64,000 nt of DNA from Sepiola atlantica (Eukaryota > Mollusca > Cephalopoda > Sepiida > Sepiolidae): positions 130,480,788 to 130,544,787 of the forward strand of contig OY744521.1 in the NCBI GenBank assembly GCA_963556195.1, read 5' to 3'. Shown here in pieces: positions 1 through 12,599 of this stretch. The notes under the pieces were generated by a model. That model was not told the DNA's origin. It saw nothing but the letters and a program-made list of their open reading frames with translations, and searched no databases. The translations under genes and the position numbers were made by a program. The number at the start of each line of letters is the position of its first letter. Within the stretch, counting starts at the first letter, position 1.

Positions 1-1235
1 TATGTGATATTTCTTTTTGCCCAGATACACATTCCACATTATTCGGTTACCTTCATTAGGCGTTTGTTCGATACAGCTCTTTTTCGGTCTTCAATTCCAA
101 GCTCGCAAGAAAACTCTTTGCTCCAATTCCCACAGCTGGAAGGATAATACTATAACCTTCGCGGATCAACTTGTTTTTAGGACTTCGTATCTTTATATTT
201 TATTCGTGTTGTTTTTCTACCTGGCTTTCATCAGGTACTGCTAATTCTACCAATATAAGTCTTGTACTTATTCTTGATGATAGAAAAAGGTATGGCTGTT
301 GCCCATTTTCACATATTGTATTAGCGTAATTATTACGCTAATTGGGTAGATCTGCGACTACCTTCCAATAGACATACGATCCAAGAATATATTGGCCGGG
401 TACTAATAATTATCCAGCTGTACGCTAAGATCCGATCCACATTTTTCCTCCCTCTGCGAAAAACCATTGGCTAATGTTTGCCGCTTCTGGCTTCACATGA
501 CTGCTTATTGTTGGGGTCAGTTTATCTAGTACAGTGCTGTGTCGCAACGTATATCAGCGATTTGTAAGGACCACTCTACAGGAACTAAGAACATGCTCAA
601 TTGTTTGGGGTTTACTTACATAAATGACGGGTTGAATCGTCCACATTCTTCCACTCGACGAGGTTGGTTATTGACGGAAGCACGTCGTTAGTTGAGCCTA
701 TTATGAAGCTAAACCTAGGTTAAATGCATTCCATGTAAGGAATATTTTCATAGCTTTTTCCCAGTTCGACTATTACCCATGTGGTAACTGTTGGGCTCTT
801 TTTACGAGGCTTTTATTTTCTTTCTCACCCATTATTTTCTGAATGACAAAGTCTCAGCGGGCTTTGACTAAAACTGTGGACCATCTTTAAATGCTGGAAA
901 TTCCCTATCCAGATCTCCCTGTCTGAGTTAGTCTGATGACTTACTTGGCCTAGAGTTTATTTAGTCTTATTTATAGCGTTTAGGACTTTCCACTTCCTCC
1001 CCGACTAAAGAGAGGGTTGCACTACCGTGTCCTTGGAATCGTCAAGCATCATCTGAAACTTGACTTTTCCATCTTTGAATACATCTGCAATAGACTTGAG
1101 TGGTAATTTTGGTTTTACCTGTTTGCTATATAGTGCTGCGTTTGACAATCCTAGAACCAAACCCAGCAATCTTTGTATATCTACTAATCTTTGCTGTTAT
1201 AGCCTCAAATGTGCTCATAGTGATTTCATATACGA
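1..1235 (-). pseudogene. RLE-type LINE, C-terminal remnant (R2/NeSL-like)
   Basis: Reading the minus strand from about 1235 down gives a broken protein, in several frames, resembling the C-terminal third of a LINE polyprotein with a restriction-like endonuclease. Blocks in order: LPLKSIADVFKDGKVKF near 1107-1060; a block like ISFIIGSTNDVLPSITNLV near 690-640; a degraded zinc-finger region near 620-580; a segment ending VVADLPN-like near 345; and LILVELAVPDESQVEK near 270-220, which resembles the RLE motif in which an acidic residue precedes a VP. This domain nicks target DNA in RLE LINEs. Stops and frameshifts occur throughout, so the copy is dead. The reverse transcriptase is missing and the element's 3' end lies at or beyond the left window edge. 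It differs from the R4/Dong-like family elsewhere here. Family placement is from remembered motifs and is tentative. Confidence 0.6.
320..342. repeat. perfect 23-bp inverted repeat
   Basis: Eleven-base arms ATTAGCGTAAT and ATTACGCTAAT flank one central T. It lies inside the decayed RLE-LINE remnant and may be chance in AT-rich DNA. Confidence 0.5.
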
Positions 1236-1466
1236 GAATACGCCATAACAGAATTGAGATGAGCATGTGTTAGAGACTCAACACCTTGTATTTACTTAAA
1301 CAGCAGAATAAAAAAAACCTTGTTCATTATTTACTAAAAAAAATAGTGTTAGTCAATGTTTAAAAGAAAAAGATTAATCCAGTCTTCAAATAGCGATGTT
1401 ATGTTATACGGACTCCACCATCGAGTTCCACTGAAAGCAAGTACGATTTGTAATTATAACACATAA

Positions 1467-1471
1467 TGATG

Positions 1472-1563
<92 letters not shown>
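1467..1563. repeat. (TAA)n microsatellite
   Basis: About 32 nearly perfect AAT/TAA units. It directly abuts the 5' truncation point of R4/Dong-like copy A, consistent with insertion into, or recombination within, a TAA tract. Confidence 0.95.
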
Positions 1564-2173
1564 TACCTAGAAATAAGACGGGGAGAAATTTTAATAGAAG
1601 GGATTACTGAGACTATACAAAAAACGGCAATGATGAAAACAGCCGCAAACTTAAGGGTAATCCTCGAATACGAAACCCAACTCGTATAAACTATAAGTAT
1701 AAACTACAAACGTTAAGCACTAACATTGAAGTAACAATAGAAAGTAAATCAAACCACAGGTAGAACACCGCCACATGAATCCAAAGAAAAAGAAAATACA
1801 ATGAATTTTCATAAACTGTATCTTTCCCAAATAAAAGGTCAAAAAGTGATTATACAACACACAATTGTCCTGGAACATCAAGAAGGATTAGAAGATAGAG
1901 GAGGGAGACCACTAAACATACATCAGCTGTAAAAGTGCGGAGAGTACTGAGAGCTTGAAGAGACTTATTGCCGCCGTAATCCCAGAGATAATCAATTGTC
2001 GTGTTCAGCGAGAAATCAATATTTAGCGTTTATTGCGATATCGCAAAGTCACTTCAAATGGTTATCGAAAAGAGGTGGAATGTACTGGAAATCTCGGAAG
2101 GCTTGTTATCACTCATACTCCAGCGACCACAACCGGTTATTATCAGTGATTGACTTCTTGTGTTTACAAATAA
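1564..2173 (+). mobile_element. R4/Dong-like LINE copy A, 3' fragment
   Basis: Starts straight after the (TAA)n tract inside the last coding segment: the frame reads GITETIQKTAMMKTAA, matching the C-terminus of copy B (TIETIQRTAMIKTAA). It continues through a 3' UTR matching copies B and G, with shared blocks such as the ACTGGAAATCT-like and GGTTATTATCAGT-like runs near 2087 and 2137. It ends with TACAAATAA at about 2173, as other copies end with TACAAATAATAA. No catalytic domain remains, so this is a 5'-truncated dead copy. Confidence 0.75.
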
Positions 2174-2288
2174 TTTTAATGAAAGAAGGAAAACATATTA
2201 AACTCTATTTTATTTTTCACTCTTCGGATTTTGTTTTCAATCCAGCCAATATCCGATCCAACTTTCGCGTTGTAATCGCCTCGTATGC

Positions 2289-2359
<71 letters not shown>

Positions 2360-2423
2360 CAAGTTTTATGTAGTGTATATATATATATATAAGTTTTATG
2401 TAGTTCGCCGAAAGCATTGTGTA

Positions 2424-2510
<87 letters not shown>
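2289..2510. repeat. (ATCT)n followed by (TA)n tracts
   Basis: ATCT repeats 2289-2342, then TA tracts 2343-2362, about 2375-2390 and 2425-2510. The 13-base phrase AAGTTTTATGTAG occurs twice (about 2361 and 2391), a small tandem duplication between TA tracts. Confidence 0.95.
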
Positions 2511-2512
<2 letters not shown>

Positions 2513-2876
2513 TATGTGAATGTATATAAAAAATAATGTGAAAAAAAGTTTATATTGTGTTATAACTTTTATTTTTTATTTTTTTATTTATTTATTTTTT
2601 TATATATATATTTTGACGAGTAGGAATATGAATTGTTCTTTCTGTAAAGAAAAATAGGTTTTTCTTGTTGATGATAGGGAGAACAACATTTTCGAGTGAT
2701 GCCTTCAGTCTTCGTCAGTGTTTGGGGTTTGCGTGCGTACAGTGGGGGGTTTCCCAAGGCAATGAGGGAGAAAGAGTAGAAAAATCATAAATTAAATATA
2801 TGTATAAATGCGCACACGCACATATACGCGTCCACACACACGTAATGGGACGTGTACATGTACATTGATATATACA

Positions 2877-2881
<5 letters not shown>
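2511..2881. other. AT-rich DNA, nothing recognised
   Basis: T-rich low-complexity run (2555-2615) followed by unique-looking sequence with many GCGCACAC/CACAC scraps near 2805-2850. No coding or element homology seen. Confidence 0.6.
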
Positions 2882-2956
<75 letters not shown>

Positions 2957-2985
2957 ACAATGCTTCCGGTAAACTACATTAACCT

Positions 2986-3067
<82 letters not shown>
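2882..3067. repeat. two long (TA)n tracts
   Basis: TA tracts 2882-2953 and 2988-3067 separated by 34 unique bases. Open frames here read only Tyr-Ile repeats and are not genes. Confidence 0.95.
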
Positions 3068-3078
<11 letters not shown>

Positions 3079-3283
3079 TATATTAGTACTACTCAGCTCT
3101 TTTTACGTATTCAGTAATGTGTAAGTAAATACTGAAAATATATATACATGATCTATAGTAAATATTTTTTTGCATTTTATTATAAACATTTATATTTCAA
3201 CATGTTTCAACATTTATTAAGAGTTCGCATGAATATACCTTATATATCTGAAGATTAAACTAAAATAAGTAATATATATAGCA

Positions 3284-3487
3284 ATACAGTAATGATTAGA
3301 TTACAAGAAATACAGTAATGATTAGATTACAAACAATACAGTAATGATTAGATTACAAGAAATGAAATAATTTATTATATAGATTACAAGAAATAAAATC
3401 ATTTATTATATAGATTACAATAAGTGAAATCATTTATTCTATAGATAAAATAATTTATTATATAGATTGCAAAAAATAAAATAATTG
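3284..3487. repeat. 26/36-bp tandem minisatellite
   Basis: Three copies of a 26-base unit containing CAGTAATGATTAGATTACAA (3284-3365) pass into about four degenerate copies of a longer unit sharing TTATATAGATTACAA (3366-3487). The shared ATTACAA core suggests the two unit types have a common origin. Confidence 0.85.
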
Positions 3488-4987
3488 AATACATTTTTGA
3501 AGTAGAATACCAAGTTCAGTTTTAATTGAAAATGATGACATATTACTACGACTAATTAAGTCTATTTTAAAAGAAATGTGATACCATCGCAAATTCCAAA
3601 CGTGTAATTACTTGTATAACGATGTCATATTGACTAAGTCGTCAGATAATTATATTTTTCCACCAACATTCAATGTTCTTTAAAATAGTTCCAATATCTT
3701 TGCATTCAGATACACTATCAGAACACGTTGACCTTTGTTTAACGAGATAAAAGGTCACAAAAATCGTGTTCTTTTCATATATTCGGGGTTCTGTAAAACT
3801 CTATGGAAATAAAGGGATCACAGAATTCAACTGGCGTTTTTTGCAACGAATAGTCCTTAATGAATTGAGAGTGTGTGATTAGCTCCATTGTTAGTGTCGC
3901 GGTCTCTGGAATTGGATCTTCTGAGATCACCTACACATCAATACCATTAGAAAATGGTGTACGCCCTCTTGAACTCACGCAAAGGTAAACTAGAAACGTA
4001 TGTTCGATTGATTATATACATAGAATTTCTTCCGGAATATGATTACAAAATAAATATTGATTTTCTGTAAAAAAAGTATCTAAAATCAAATGGGAACATT
4101 AATTCTAACTTAGATATTGCCATAATCTTTTTCTGATACACAATTTAAAGCAAAAAATCTCCAATATAGTGAGAAGCGTTTCAAAGTTCCTTTAATAATT
4201 ACAGTTGTAGGTAAGTTGGGAATTAAAAATGAAGAATCTCTCATCTTTGACCATTTGGACACACTAAAATAATATCAAATATTTGCAATCTTTGTTTTTT
4301 AGAAGATTTATGTTTAAAAATTGTATTAATAAAAAAAATATTGAAAATTTATTAAAGACTACCCATCACTCATAAAGCATGTCAGAGTTTGTATAAAACA
4401 ATGCAATAATTGAAAAAAAAAACTTTCTAAAAGTGCGTCCAAAATAGAAGAAACTAAATAAGAATATAGATAAAATGATTTAAGATTGAAACATGTTTGA
4501 ATTTTAATTTTACTTACATTTACAAAGACAGAGGCAACTGAGGTGATGTCTATGACTTTACTTTCCGTGTCTCACTATCTGGTCGAAGAGTAAAGTAACT
4601 TTGCACATGTGTATATAAAACAATTTTAGTTTAATCAATGAAAACCAAATGAATTATTCATCTTCGTTTAACATGGCAAAAACAAAATCAATTAATGAAT
4701 CTGCAGAAAAAAGACATAACACTAAGATAAACGCAGATGGGAAGTGTTTTAAGTAATATGATGCGTGTTAAATAGTAGAAACGTGTATTGAATTACAGAA
4801 GATGATATGCAAACATTTCAGAAAGGTTAAAATCAATGCACTCGAGTGCCATCAAAGGTCTGCAGCTCACAATTCCGATTATGAAAACTAGCAAGTATTG
4901 AATTGTGGTATAAATGTGTATAAAACCGTGCACTTACTTCTTGTAATGCTTTTTCTTCGTTCATATAAATAACAGCCATTTATATAG
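3488..4987. other. AT-rich intergenic DNA, nothing recognised
   Basis: About 1.5 kb of unique-looking AT-rich sequence with short open frames only. No protein motif, tRNA-like box pair or repeat matching the rest of the window was seen. Confidence 0.6.
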
Positions 4988-5500
4988 CTATGTATATATA
5001 TATATATATATATAATGAGAGAAAGAAAGATATTTGTTTTACGCTTACTTCAGTAAGTTCTCAGAAGTCAAGGTGCCCCTTTCTAGGGCTTACACTTGAT
5101 CTCCATATGAGAACAAAGATATCCGAGTATTCAATCAAGATACTCCTCTACCAAACAAAAATTGAGTTAGTAAAAAAATGAATAACACTCATTTTCTTCT
5201 CCCCAATTGACCTGTTAAGTATGTTGTATTATATCCTTCTTTTTTCTCTTCGTCTTAGTAGATTCCAGGACCATAATTCATTTAGCGTGGTGGAGTATTA
5301 AGCTAAGTGCTATTACTTGAGATAACATCACTAGGAGAAGGTAGACCATTCCTTATATGAGCAACTGTATAATCGTGTCGAGAGAATATTATTTGAACTT
5401 CGAATACTATCTTATTTTGAATATATGGTTTACTTGTAGAGTGAAGTATCCTCAAGATATATTCTCTGTTGAGTAACATAAGATCATGGTTTTCTTTACA
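4988..5500. other. short (TA)n and unrecognised DNA
   Basis: A TA tract at 4988-5014, then unique sequence. A 63-codon open frame across 4990-5181 starts inside the TA tract and shows no family resemblance. Confidence 0.5.
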
Positions 5501-5509
5501 AACTTTATC

Positions 5510-5887
5510 ATTGAGGAGGTTCGCCCTTACTTACTCGCACTCACCATAAAAAAACACTTTAAAAAGTTAATATAGAAAGTAATTGCTTTACATAACATTT
5601 TGAGTTATATTAAATAATACATTTTAAAAGGATCGCTGTGCGTGTGAGCGTCAATAATATGTATGTACATGCTTGCTAAAATCGTAAACTATTAAACTTA
5701 TTATTAATTATGGAATATATATTTTAGGCAACGGAGTGTGTAACGTTGGTTAATCTTTAAAAAAATAACACCATTTAGGAAAGTGCCACCGAAACCGTAC
5801 CATACTCTTAAAAGAAATTGTAAAAATAAATTAAAAACGGATGCTATATTTATTGCTTATATCCGTTGTGAGACGGGTAGTTCGCGC

Positions 5888-5944
<57 letters not shown>

Positions 5945-6728
5945 TGTATATATATATACATATATATTTATGCATATATATATATATATATACATATATA
6001 TGTATATAGGTAGGTATGTGTATATATTTATATATAAATTTATATGAATATAAATATTTATGTATATATTTCTATATAGAGGCTTATCTCCTAAACTTAT
6101 GAACAGACCATGCATTTGGAAATATATATTCTAGACACCACTTTCAATAACATTGGCACGTTGTTTTTTAAAACTTTAACGTTTAGTAAATGCACTCACC
6201 CAAACTCGCACTCGCTTTTTAAAACTTTAAAATTAATCTGATTTAAAAGATCCAAGAGAAAAGCAGGTCATTTCCTCAAATTGTGAGTTATATTAAATAA
6301 TACTATGTCTGTGCTTAGTAAAATCCTAAACTATTAAACTTATGAATCATCGTATTCTAGGCAACAAGACGAGTAACGAGGGCACCTCATTAACTTTTTC
6401 TTTAAACTTACCAATTTCAAGGGGGGACCGAACATTACTAAAGAAAAGAAAGAAAAACAAACGTTAAAATTTAAAACTAATATCATATGTATCGATTATA
6501 ATTGCTATATTTAATGCTGTTACCCGCCCTAGGACGAGTATTCTACAAGTATATATCTAAAGTCAGGTCTACGAATAAAGCTTTATATTTCTATCTATCG
6601 GACTATATCCTTTACTAAGGAACCGTTTATTAAGATTTTTTGAATATATATTGTAGGTAACACGGTGATTAACATGGCCACATTATTTATCTGTAAACTT
6701 TTAGGTGGAGCATGTATATAAAGTTTGT

Positions 6729-6782
<54 letters not shown>

Positions 6783-6910
6783 TATATATATCGTTGTACA
6801 TGATACACTTCTAATCTAATAAACCGACCATCTTGAATTTTGGAATATATATTCTTGACAACACGGTGAGTAATATTGGTAGGTTCAGGTATAAAAAGTA
6901 CATTCTGCAA
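5510..6910. repeat. cluster of family A repeats with (TA)n tracts
   Basis: At least five degenerate copies of one unit whose core reads roughly AAACCGATCATTATGAAT, then GGAATATATATTCTAGGCA, then ACACGGTGAGTAA. Copies start near 5688, 6090, 6330, 6608 and 6815. Two of them (5600 and 6285) share an upstream block GAGTTATATTAAATAATAC. TA tracts lie between units at 5889-6065 and 6729-6792. Further copies lie at 8338, 56300 and 56968. No coding capacity; probably a non-autonomous element of unknown class. Confidence 0.65.
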
Positions 6911-8290
6911 TCAAACGATTAAAAAGAGGTAAATCTCCAGGACAAGCTGGAACGACATGCAATCTCTAAGATGTGGGTGAAGCAATCGTAACGACTCCTT
7001 CTAGCTTATAAAACAAATGTCCTAACAAAAGGAAACTCTCTAGTAACATGAAGAATTCGTCAGTTACCACAAGAAAAGAGCCTTTAAAGATATTAAGAAC
7101 TACATGCAACTAATCCTATTTTCTGTTGTTTACATAGTATTATCCCATATTCCCCTCGAAAGAGTGCAAAACAAACATGACATAAATCTACCTAGAGAAC
7201 AAGCTGGTTTGGCCACATTTCAGTTTTAAGCTAATTCTAAGAGAAAGCTGTTTTTTGCCATTGTTAACTACGAAACGGATTTAACTTCACTGAATTGATT
7301 TGTATGTTTACAGCTTTTAAAAGTCAAGGAATTGACAGTGCTTACATCAATATTAACGATGAACACAACATAAACTTTAAAACTCGAACAGGATAATGTA
7401 AAAGTTCAATATCAAAAGAGGGACCAGACAAGGTGACAAGAGTTCACCAAACGTTTTTACATTTTGCAAGATTCGTTGATCAATAAAATTGACTAGGCAA
7501 GTTAAGGTATCAATATAAACGGTGAATAACTTACTAATCTACAATTGACCGACGATATAATTGTCACAACCCCAATAACTAGAAGGGATTATTAACAACA
7601 TTCACAATGCTAACCATATGGTTTGTTTTAAAATGTACACTAATAAAAACAAGATAATGTTCAACAAATATGCCACAAACGCCTCAGTCATAGTTAGCGA
7701 TGGAAATGTTGAGGAACTTGACAACTACATCTACTTATGGCAAATGATTAGAAGCGACGCTGATATCATGCCTGAAATCAAACTAAGACAACATTTTCCA
7801 AAGTAAACAACATCAGAAAGCGTAGAAAGTCCACTATGAACATTAAACGGAAAGTGTTCACCGAAAACAATCATGACATATGATAGCAAAACGTTATCAC
7901 TTGACAATACAGCAATAGAACAGCTAAAAGTGGAGCAATGTAAAATGGAATGCATTATGCTCAGCATCAGTCTACGCAAAAGATAAAAACGAACAGTTAG
8001 ATAAGACAACACACTGTAGTTAATAGCAGCATCATTACCATATTAACGGCTAAAGTATATTACAAAGTCACATTTAGAGATCTACGGACAACAGGTTGAC
8101 ATCTGGAGAAACAGAATGGACCCCAGGGCAATGTAAAAGACCAAGAGGACGGCCGAAATCCTGGTAAAGAGACGACTTCTACAGCCAACTGGGTCGTACG
8201 TGGACACGCCTAGCTAGAAACGAAACTAGGTGGAAGGGAACCAGAGAGAAGCTCTCATACAGAAGTGATAAACACACTCCACATGCTGCT
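6905..8290 (+). pseudogene. RTE-like LINE reverse transcriptase remnant
   Basis: A heavily broken plus-strand reverse-transcriptase gene. In order: AIKRLKRGKSPG near 6911 (the pre-finger RT block); IKRGTRQGD near 7412 (the RT motif around the QGD loop); NKIMFNKYATNASVIV near 7650; then EELDNYIYLWQMIRSDADI and MPEIKLR to 7785, which resembles the RTE signature YVYLGQ..SDGDI..EIKRRI. Near the end, frames around 8130-8260 give KRPRGRPKSW, then RTWTRLARNETRWKG, the usual RTE C-terminus. Many stops and frameshifts; the endonuclease domain is missing, so the copy is 5' truncated and dead. Confidence 0.75.
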
Positions 8291-8337
8291 GATGATAATG
8301 TATATCAAGTTAGGTAAGTGTATATATTGTATATTTC

Positions 8338-8780
8338 TATGTATAGGATTAACTCCTAAACTAATTAATCGATCATTATGAATTTTGAAACGTAGCTTCT
8401 CGGCGTAAAATTGGGAAATATGAGTTATATTTCGTCCAATTTAGTTTCATGCAAAAAGGGGGTACAGGGGTGGGAGTTCGTCATAAATGTTTAGATAGCT
8501 CCGATTTTTGTGAAAATAAAACAATATGTATTAGACATCAATTAATATTCCCCTGATTAAGTTTCTTTTGATCATTCTAAATACATTTAAGGAATTATAA
8601 TATAGACACAACGGCTCATTTGAAAATTCCTAATTTTTCAATTTACATGTAATTTGGTCCATAGTCACTAGACACCAATTAAGCAAAATTCTCTGAATTT
8701 ACATTTGGTATGAATACCCTTTAAGCTCAAGCCTTAAATCTTAAACATTTTCTAAAATCAAAATTATTTAATGGATTTAA
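8338..8780 (+). repeat. family A repeat, long copy
   Basis: Begins with TCCTAAACTAATTAATCGAT and the ATCATTATGAATTTTG core. It continues through blocks that also occur around the mariner at 57 kb: AGACATCAATTAA near 8534, TCCATAGTCACTAG near 8659 and GCCTTAAATCTTAAAC near 8730. It is the uninterrupted paralogue of the copy split by the mariner. Confidence 0.65.
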
Positions 8781-9026
8781 AAAAAATTCGAATAAGGATA
8801 ATTGGCATTAGCTTTTGTATCATTATTTATTTACTCTTATATATTTACTTTAATTATCGTATTTTATATTCGGCGTTATAAAAGTGATGCAAAACTGTTC
8901 TGTCTTGTAGAATGATTTTATATATATTGTATTCGTAGCAATGATTTATAATTTCGACATTGATATGCTGTCTGTGCCATGCCGATGTGTCGTAATAACG
9001 AGGAAAAGCTGTAAATGTATCACCTC

Positions 9027-9029
<3 letters not shown>

Positions 9030-9075
<46 letters not shown>

Positions 9076-9077
9076 TA

Positions 9078-9141
<64 letters not shown>
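9030..9141. repeat. (TA)n tract
   Basis: Almost pure TA with two single-base interruptions (TGTATA, TGCATA). Confidence 0.95.
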
Positions 9142-9142
<1 letters not shown>

Positions 9143-9333
9143 GCTGATTGTTTTGTTGTTTTTTTCTGGCGACAGTCGACCTGTGTTTAGCTAGGCGGTT
9201 TGTTTATTTAAAGAATATGCAGAGGACCTTATTTTTAATACGCCCTTAATCGGACGTGTCATCAATTTCTGTATATATCGATTCTTTAATTAAATAATTG
9301 ATAAATTATTTTTTGTATATATATATTTCTTAT

Positions 9334-9459
<126 letters not shown>

Positions 9460-9740
9460 TGTGAACTATCCATCATCGATATTGGGCAAGCCTTAATAAA
9501 ACTAGGAAATCAAACTTCAACATAATTAATTCACTCCACGAATTATTTATTACTTGAACTATTCATGCATAAGAAATATATAGTAATACACACAAGCAAA
9601 ACTTAATAAACCAAACTGAAACTAATGTGAACAATAAGTTTAATTATAGAATAAATAATGGATCCCGTTTGAGGTAAACTGTGACATAAATGACGTTGTA
9701 TATAAGACACAATTTTTCTGAATATCCCTAGTAACATAAG

Positions 9741-9742
<2 letters not shown>

Positions 9743-9808
<66 letters not shown>

Positions 9809-9816
9809 ATATATAT
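9743..9816. repeat. (TA)n tract
   Basis: TA repeats with one TTTA interruption. Confidence 0.95.
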
Positions 9817-10690
9817 TAATTTATTCTCCATTAATAATAAAATACAAGCCAAATAAATAAATAGGCCATTAATAAGAAAATCAATGTACAAAAATATCGC
9901 CTAACATTTTTATAACCAACCAACTTTTTAAAAAGCCAATTTAAACGGTCTTGTCGAAAAAATTTTCCTCACTCAGGGAATATAATCTTACACCCATAGC
10001 CTCCTAATCGGTCAAATTACAGAGGAACACTTCGAAGAGCTTCAATCATATATATAATATGTGCTTTTCAGGGAATGATTGAATTTAAAGTATGCATACG
10101 ATAGCATATTAGACGGAAATCCGAACTGATCTACGATGTCTACACATAAATATATTTAGGATAATAAATCCACACGCTCTTTAAAGAACTCTTCCAACAA
10201 AAGTAGAACAATAATTGATAATTGGACTAATAAACTAAAGATACTAATAATCCTAGTCAGACACCACATATATAATTGGAACCGAATTATAATTCTATGT
10301 TCTTCTAGCAGAAAACAACTAATAACAAGACGACTGATGTGATAAAAAATTAAAAAAGTTTGGCCACTATACTTAATATTATGATTGCATTAAATTAGGA
10401 CCATCTGGTTACATGTAGTATTATGAGGATTCTTAATGACGTGCATGCCTAGAGAAAATTACACACAATATTGCTTTTTTGGCATGCATAGATACAATTT
10501 GGTACTAAGATGAATTTGAGGATTGATGTTGCTAACATTTATATAACATATCCTTTTAGGGAGTTATTAGTAAATTTATAAGGAATTTGAAGTTTATTGA
10601 CTATTGTCATAAATAATCAGTAATTGAGGTTAATCTCATTCATTAATTCATTTCGTATAGATCATATGATTCTATGGTTGGAATTGGTTT
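9817..10690. other. AT-rich intergenic DNA, nothing recognised
   Basis: Unique-looking AT-rich DNA with no coding frame, tRNA-like box pair or element homology that I could see. Confidence 0.55.
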
Positions 10691-10691
10691 C

Positions 10692-10735
10692 TCCGATGCC
10701 TTTCTAGTACATATTATTTCTGAAAAGGCATCGGA
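10692..10735. repeat. 12-13 bp inverted repeat (hairpin)
   Basis: Arms TCCGATGCCTTTC and GAAAAGGCATCGGA (one extra A) around a 17-base loop. It lies about 45 bases from a tRNA-like SINE head, on that element's 3' side, so it may belong to the SINE body. Confidence 0.55.
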
Positions 10736-10780
10736 TACTGACACTATGAAGGTTGTCAACATCCTAAGTGAAAGTATTAC

Positions 10781-10842
10781 TGTAGAATGAACTGGATTTG
10801 AACATGGCAGTCCGTGTTGTTAACCACTCAGCCACAGTCACC
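10781..10842 (-). mobile_element. tRNA-derived SINE head
   Basis: On the minus strand TGGCTGAGTGGTTAA (A-box like, as in tRNA-Ser/Leu) is followed about 17 bases later by GTTCAAATCC (B-box like). Acceptor arms do not pair, so this is not a functional tRNA but a tRNA-derived SINE promoter region. The body would run toward lower coordinates and include the hairpin at 10692-10735. Confidence 0.55.
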
Positions 10843-10849
10843 ACACTTT

Positions 10850-12595
10850 GAGGTTACTTGTATTACTAATAATATTATTAGATACTTAATGTAAAGAATT
10901 TGTTCACTATTATATGTAATGAGGCTTACATTACTGTCATTAGTTTAGATGGTGGTAGGACGATATTGTTGAATGTAGATGTAAGCCTTGTTATAAATGA
11001 GAAGGTGCGTGTTATGTTTACACACGACTTAGAAATAAATATATGATGACCATAAAATTCCTGTAAAATAAATAAATATGAGTTAATGTTACAGAGAATA
11101 CTTCAAGAGGTTTATTGCATTTTATTTGAAGTGGTTTGGTTTTTGTTATAAGTGCGAGTGTATTAGGTTAATATTATAATTGTAATACTTATAATATTGT
11201 TAGTATAATAAAATATATTTTGTTACTGTTAGATTTGATAGAATTCAGTTTTGCTAGAATGGCATCAAATTAGAGATACGAACACAATGTAGGAATGCGT
11301 ATGTATGGATGTGGATACAGATGGATATGTGTATGCGTTAACATGTGTATGTATGGAGCTGTGTAAATGACTATGGATATGAAGGAATCAAGAGCGAAAC
11401 TGGCATGAAACTAGAATACCTATGAAATCATTATACAGTAGACAGACTGACTAAAAAGACTAAATATTAAAACCAGGAATGTTTAATAGTAAAAGCTGAA
11501 TGTTCCTCCCAAAAAGAAATAAGTGAAGAGCTTTCTACCTTTCCTCCCCCACTTGCCAAAGCCGGCTACGAAGACTCCTTAGGATTGACACTTTTATCAT
11601 TTTCTCGAATATGTTGTCAAATTGTTTAGTTCAACCTGGAGATTCTACTGCAAAAGTAAAAATAAATAAATTATTACAATTAACTGTGATTTTATGTTTT
11701 CCATTCAGTAAAAATGCACTAGGCGGAATCTCTAGTGTTCCATGATGGCGGTGCATGCGTATAGCAGGGCGGCTGCGAGTGAGAGATTCTTGTCCAAATG
11801 AAGAGGAGGGCTCAGAAGAAATCGAAAATATCTTTTCTTGGTAATTCGCTCACCCAATAATTGTTTTGTCATTTGAAATAAAATAAGTGCGTCATTACAC
11901 GGTGGTTCCTGCTGAGAGAAACTTACTTAAGAAAAGGAATGTTCCTAGATTGTCTACAGAAAGTCCTTTTAAGTTGACACTGTCTAGCCATTATCTGGTC
12001 GTGACAAAAGTAGTTTTGGTTCTCTAGAGTCTCACGGTCAGTTAGATTAGTGTGCCTTCGCAAAATTGCAAGTGACGATGTTAAGAGTTATGTAACCGAG
12101 TAACAAGTGAATGCTTTTAACGAAGAGAATGTCACGATTAACTATTTGAAGCACATTACACACATCCATATTTGATACATACATAAAAATAGAATAAACA
12201 CGTACTATATGTCTAAGGTTACTACAGCGTTAAACTATTCCAGAACGATTATCAGAGGAAACATGGTGTATAATTCGTCGCATTTTACAATGGTATACAT
12301 GGTCCACCATAAGTGACTAACTACTTTTATTTCAACATAATCAATGTAACATTGAAGAAACATTCACTGTAATATAGACAGTCACAAGGGTACGTTTAAG
12401 TTTTTGAAAAAATAAATTGTGAAGTATATTAAATCTCTAGGCGGCATACTTAAACTCACAGCTCCAACGGCACTCGAGCAATGATAGCACGTATTTGTTC
12501 CTTAAGTTCAACGATGCTACGAGGCTTTGTTTAGTAGGCATTGTTTTGAACAAAAAACGAAATGGTCGGGAGTGTTCAAATATTTACTGGTGACA
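10850..12595. other. intergenic DNA, nothing recognised
   Basis: Unique-looking sequence with a degenerate GTATG-rich patch (11290-11390). A moderately GC-richer patch (11700-11830) has no readable protein family. No gene called. Confidence 0.5.
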
Positions 12596-12599
12596 GCTC

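Noticed and set aside
2715..3124. Open frames reading repeated Tyr-Ile across TA tracts (also at 5.9, 9.0, 13.6, 26.9, 40.9 and 43.2 kb)
   Set aside because: They are translations of (TA)n, open in every frame by composition.
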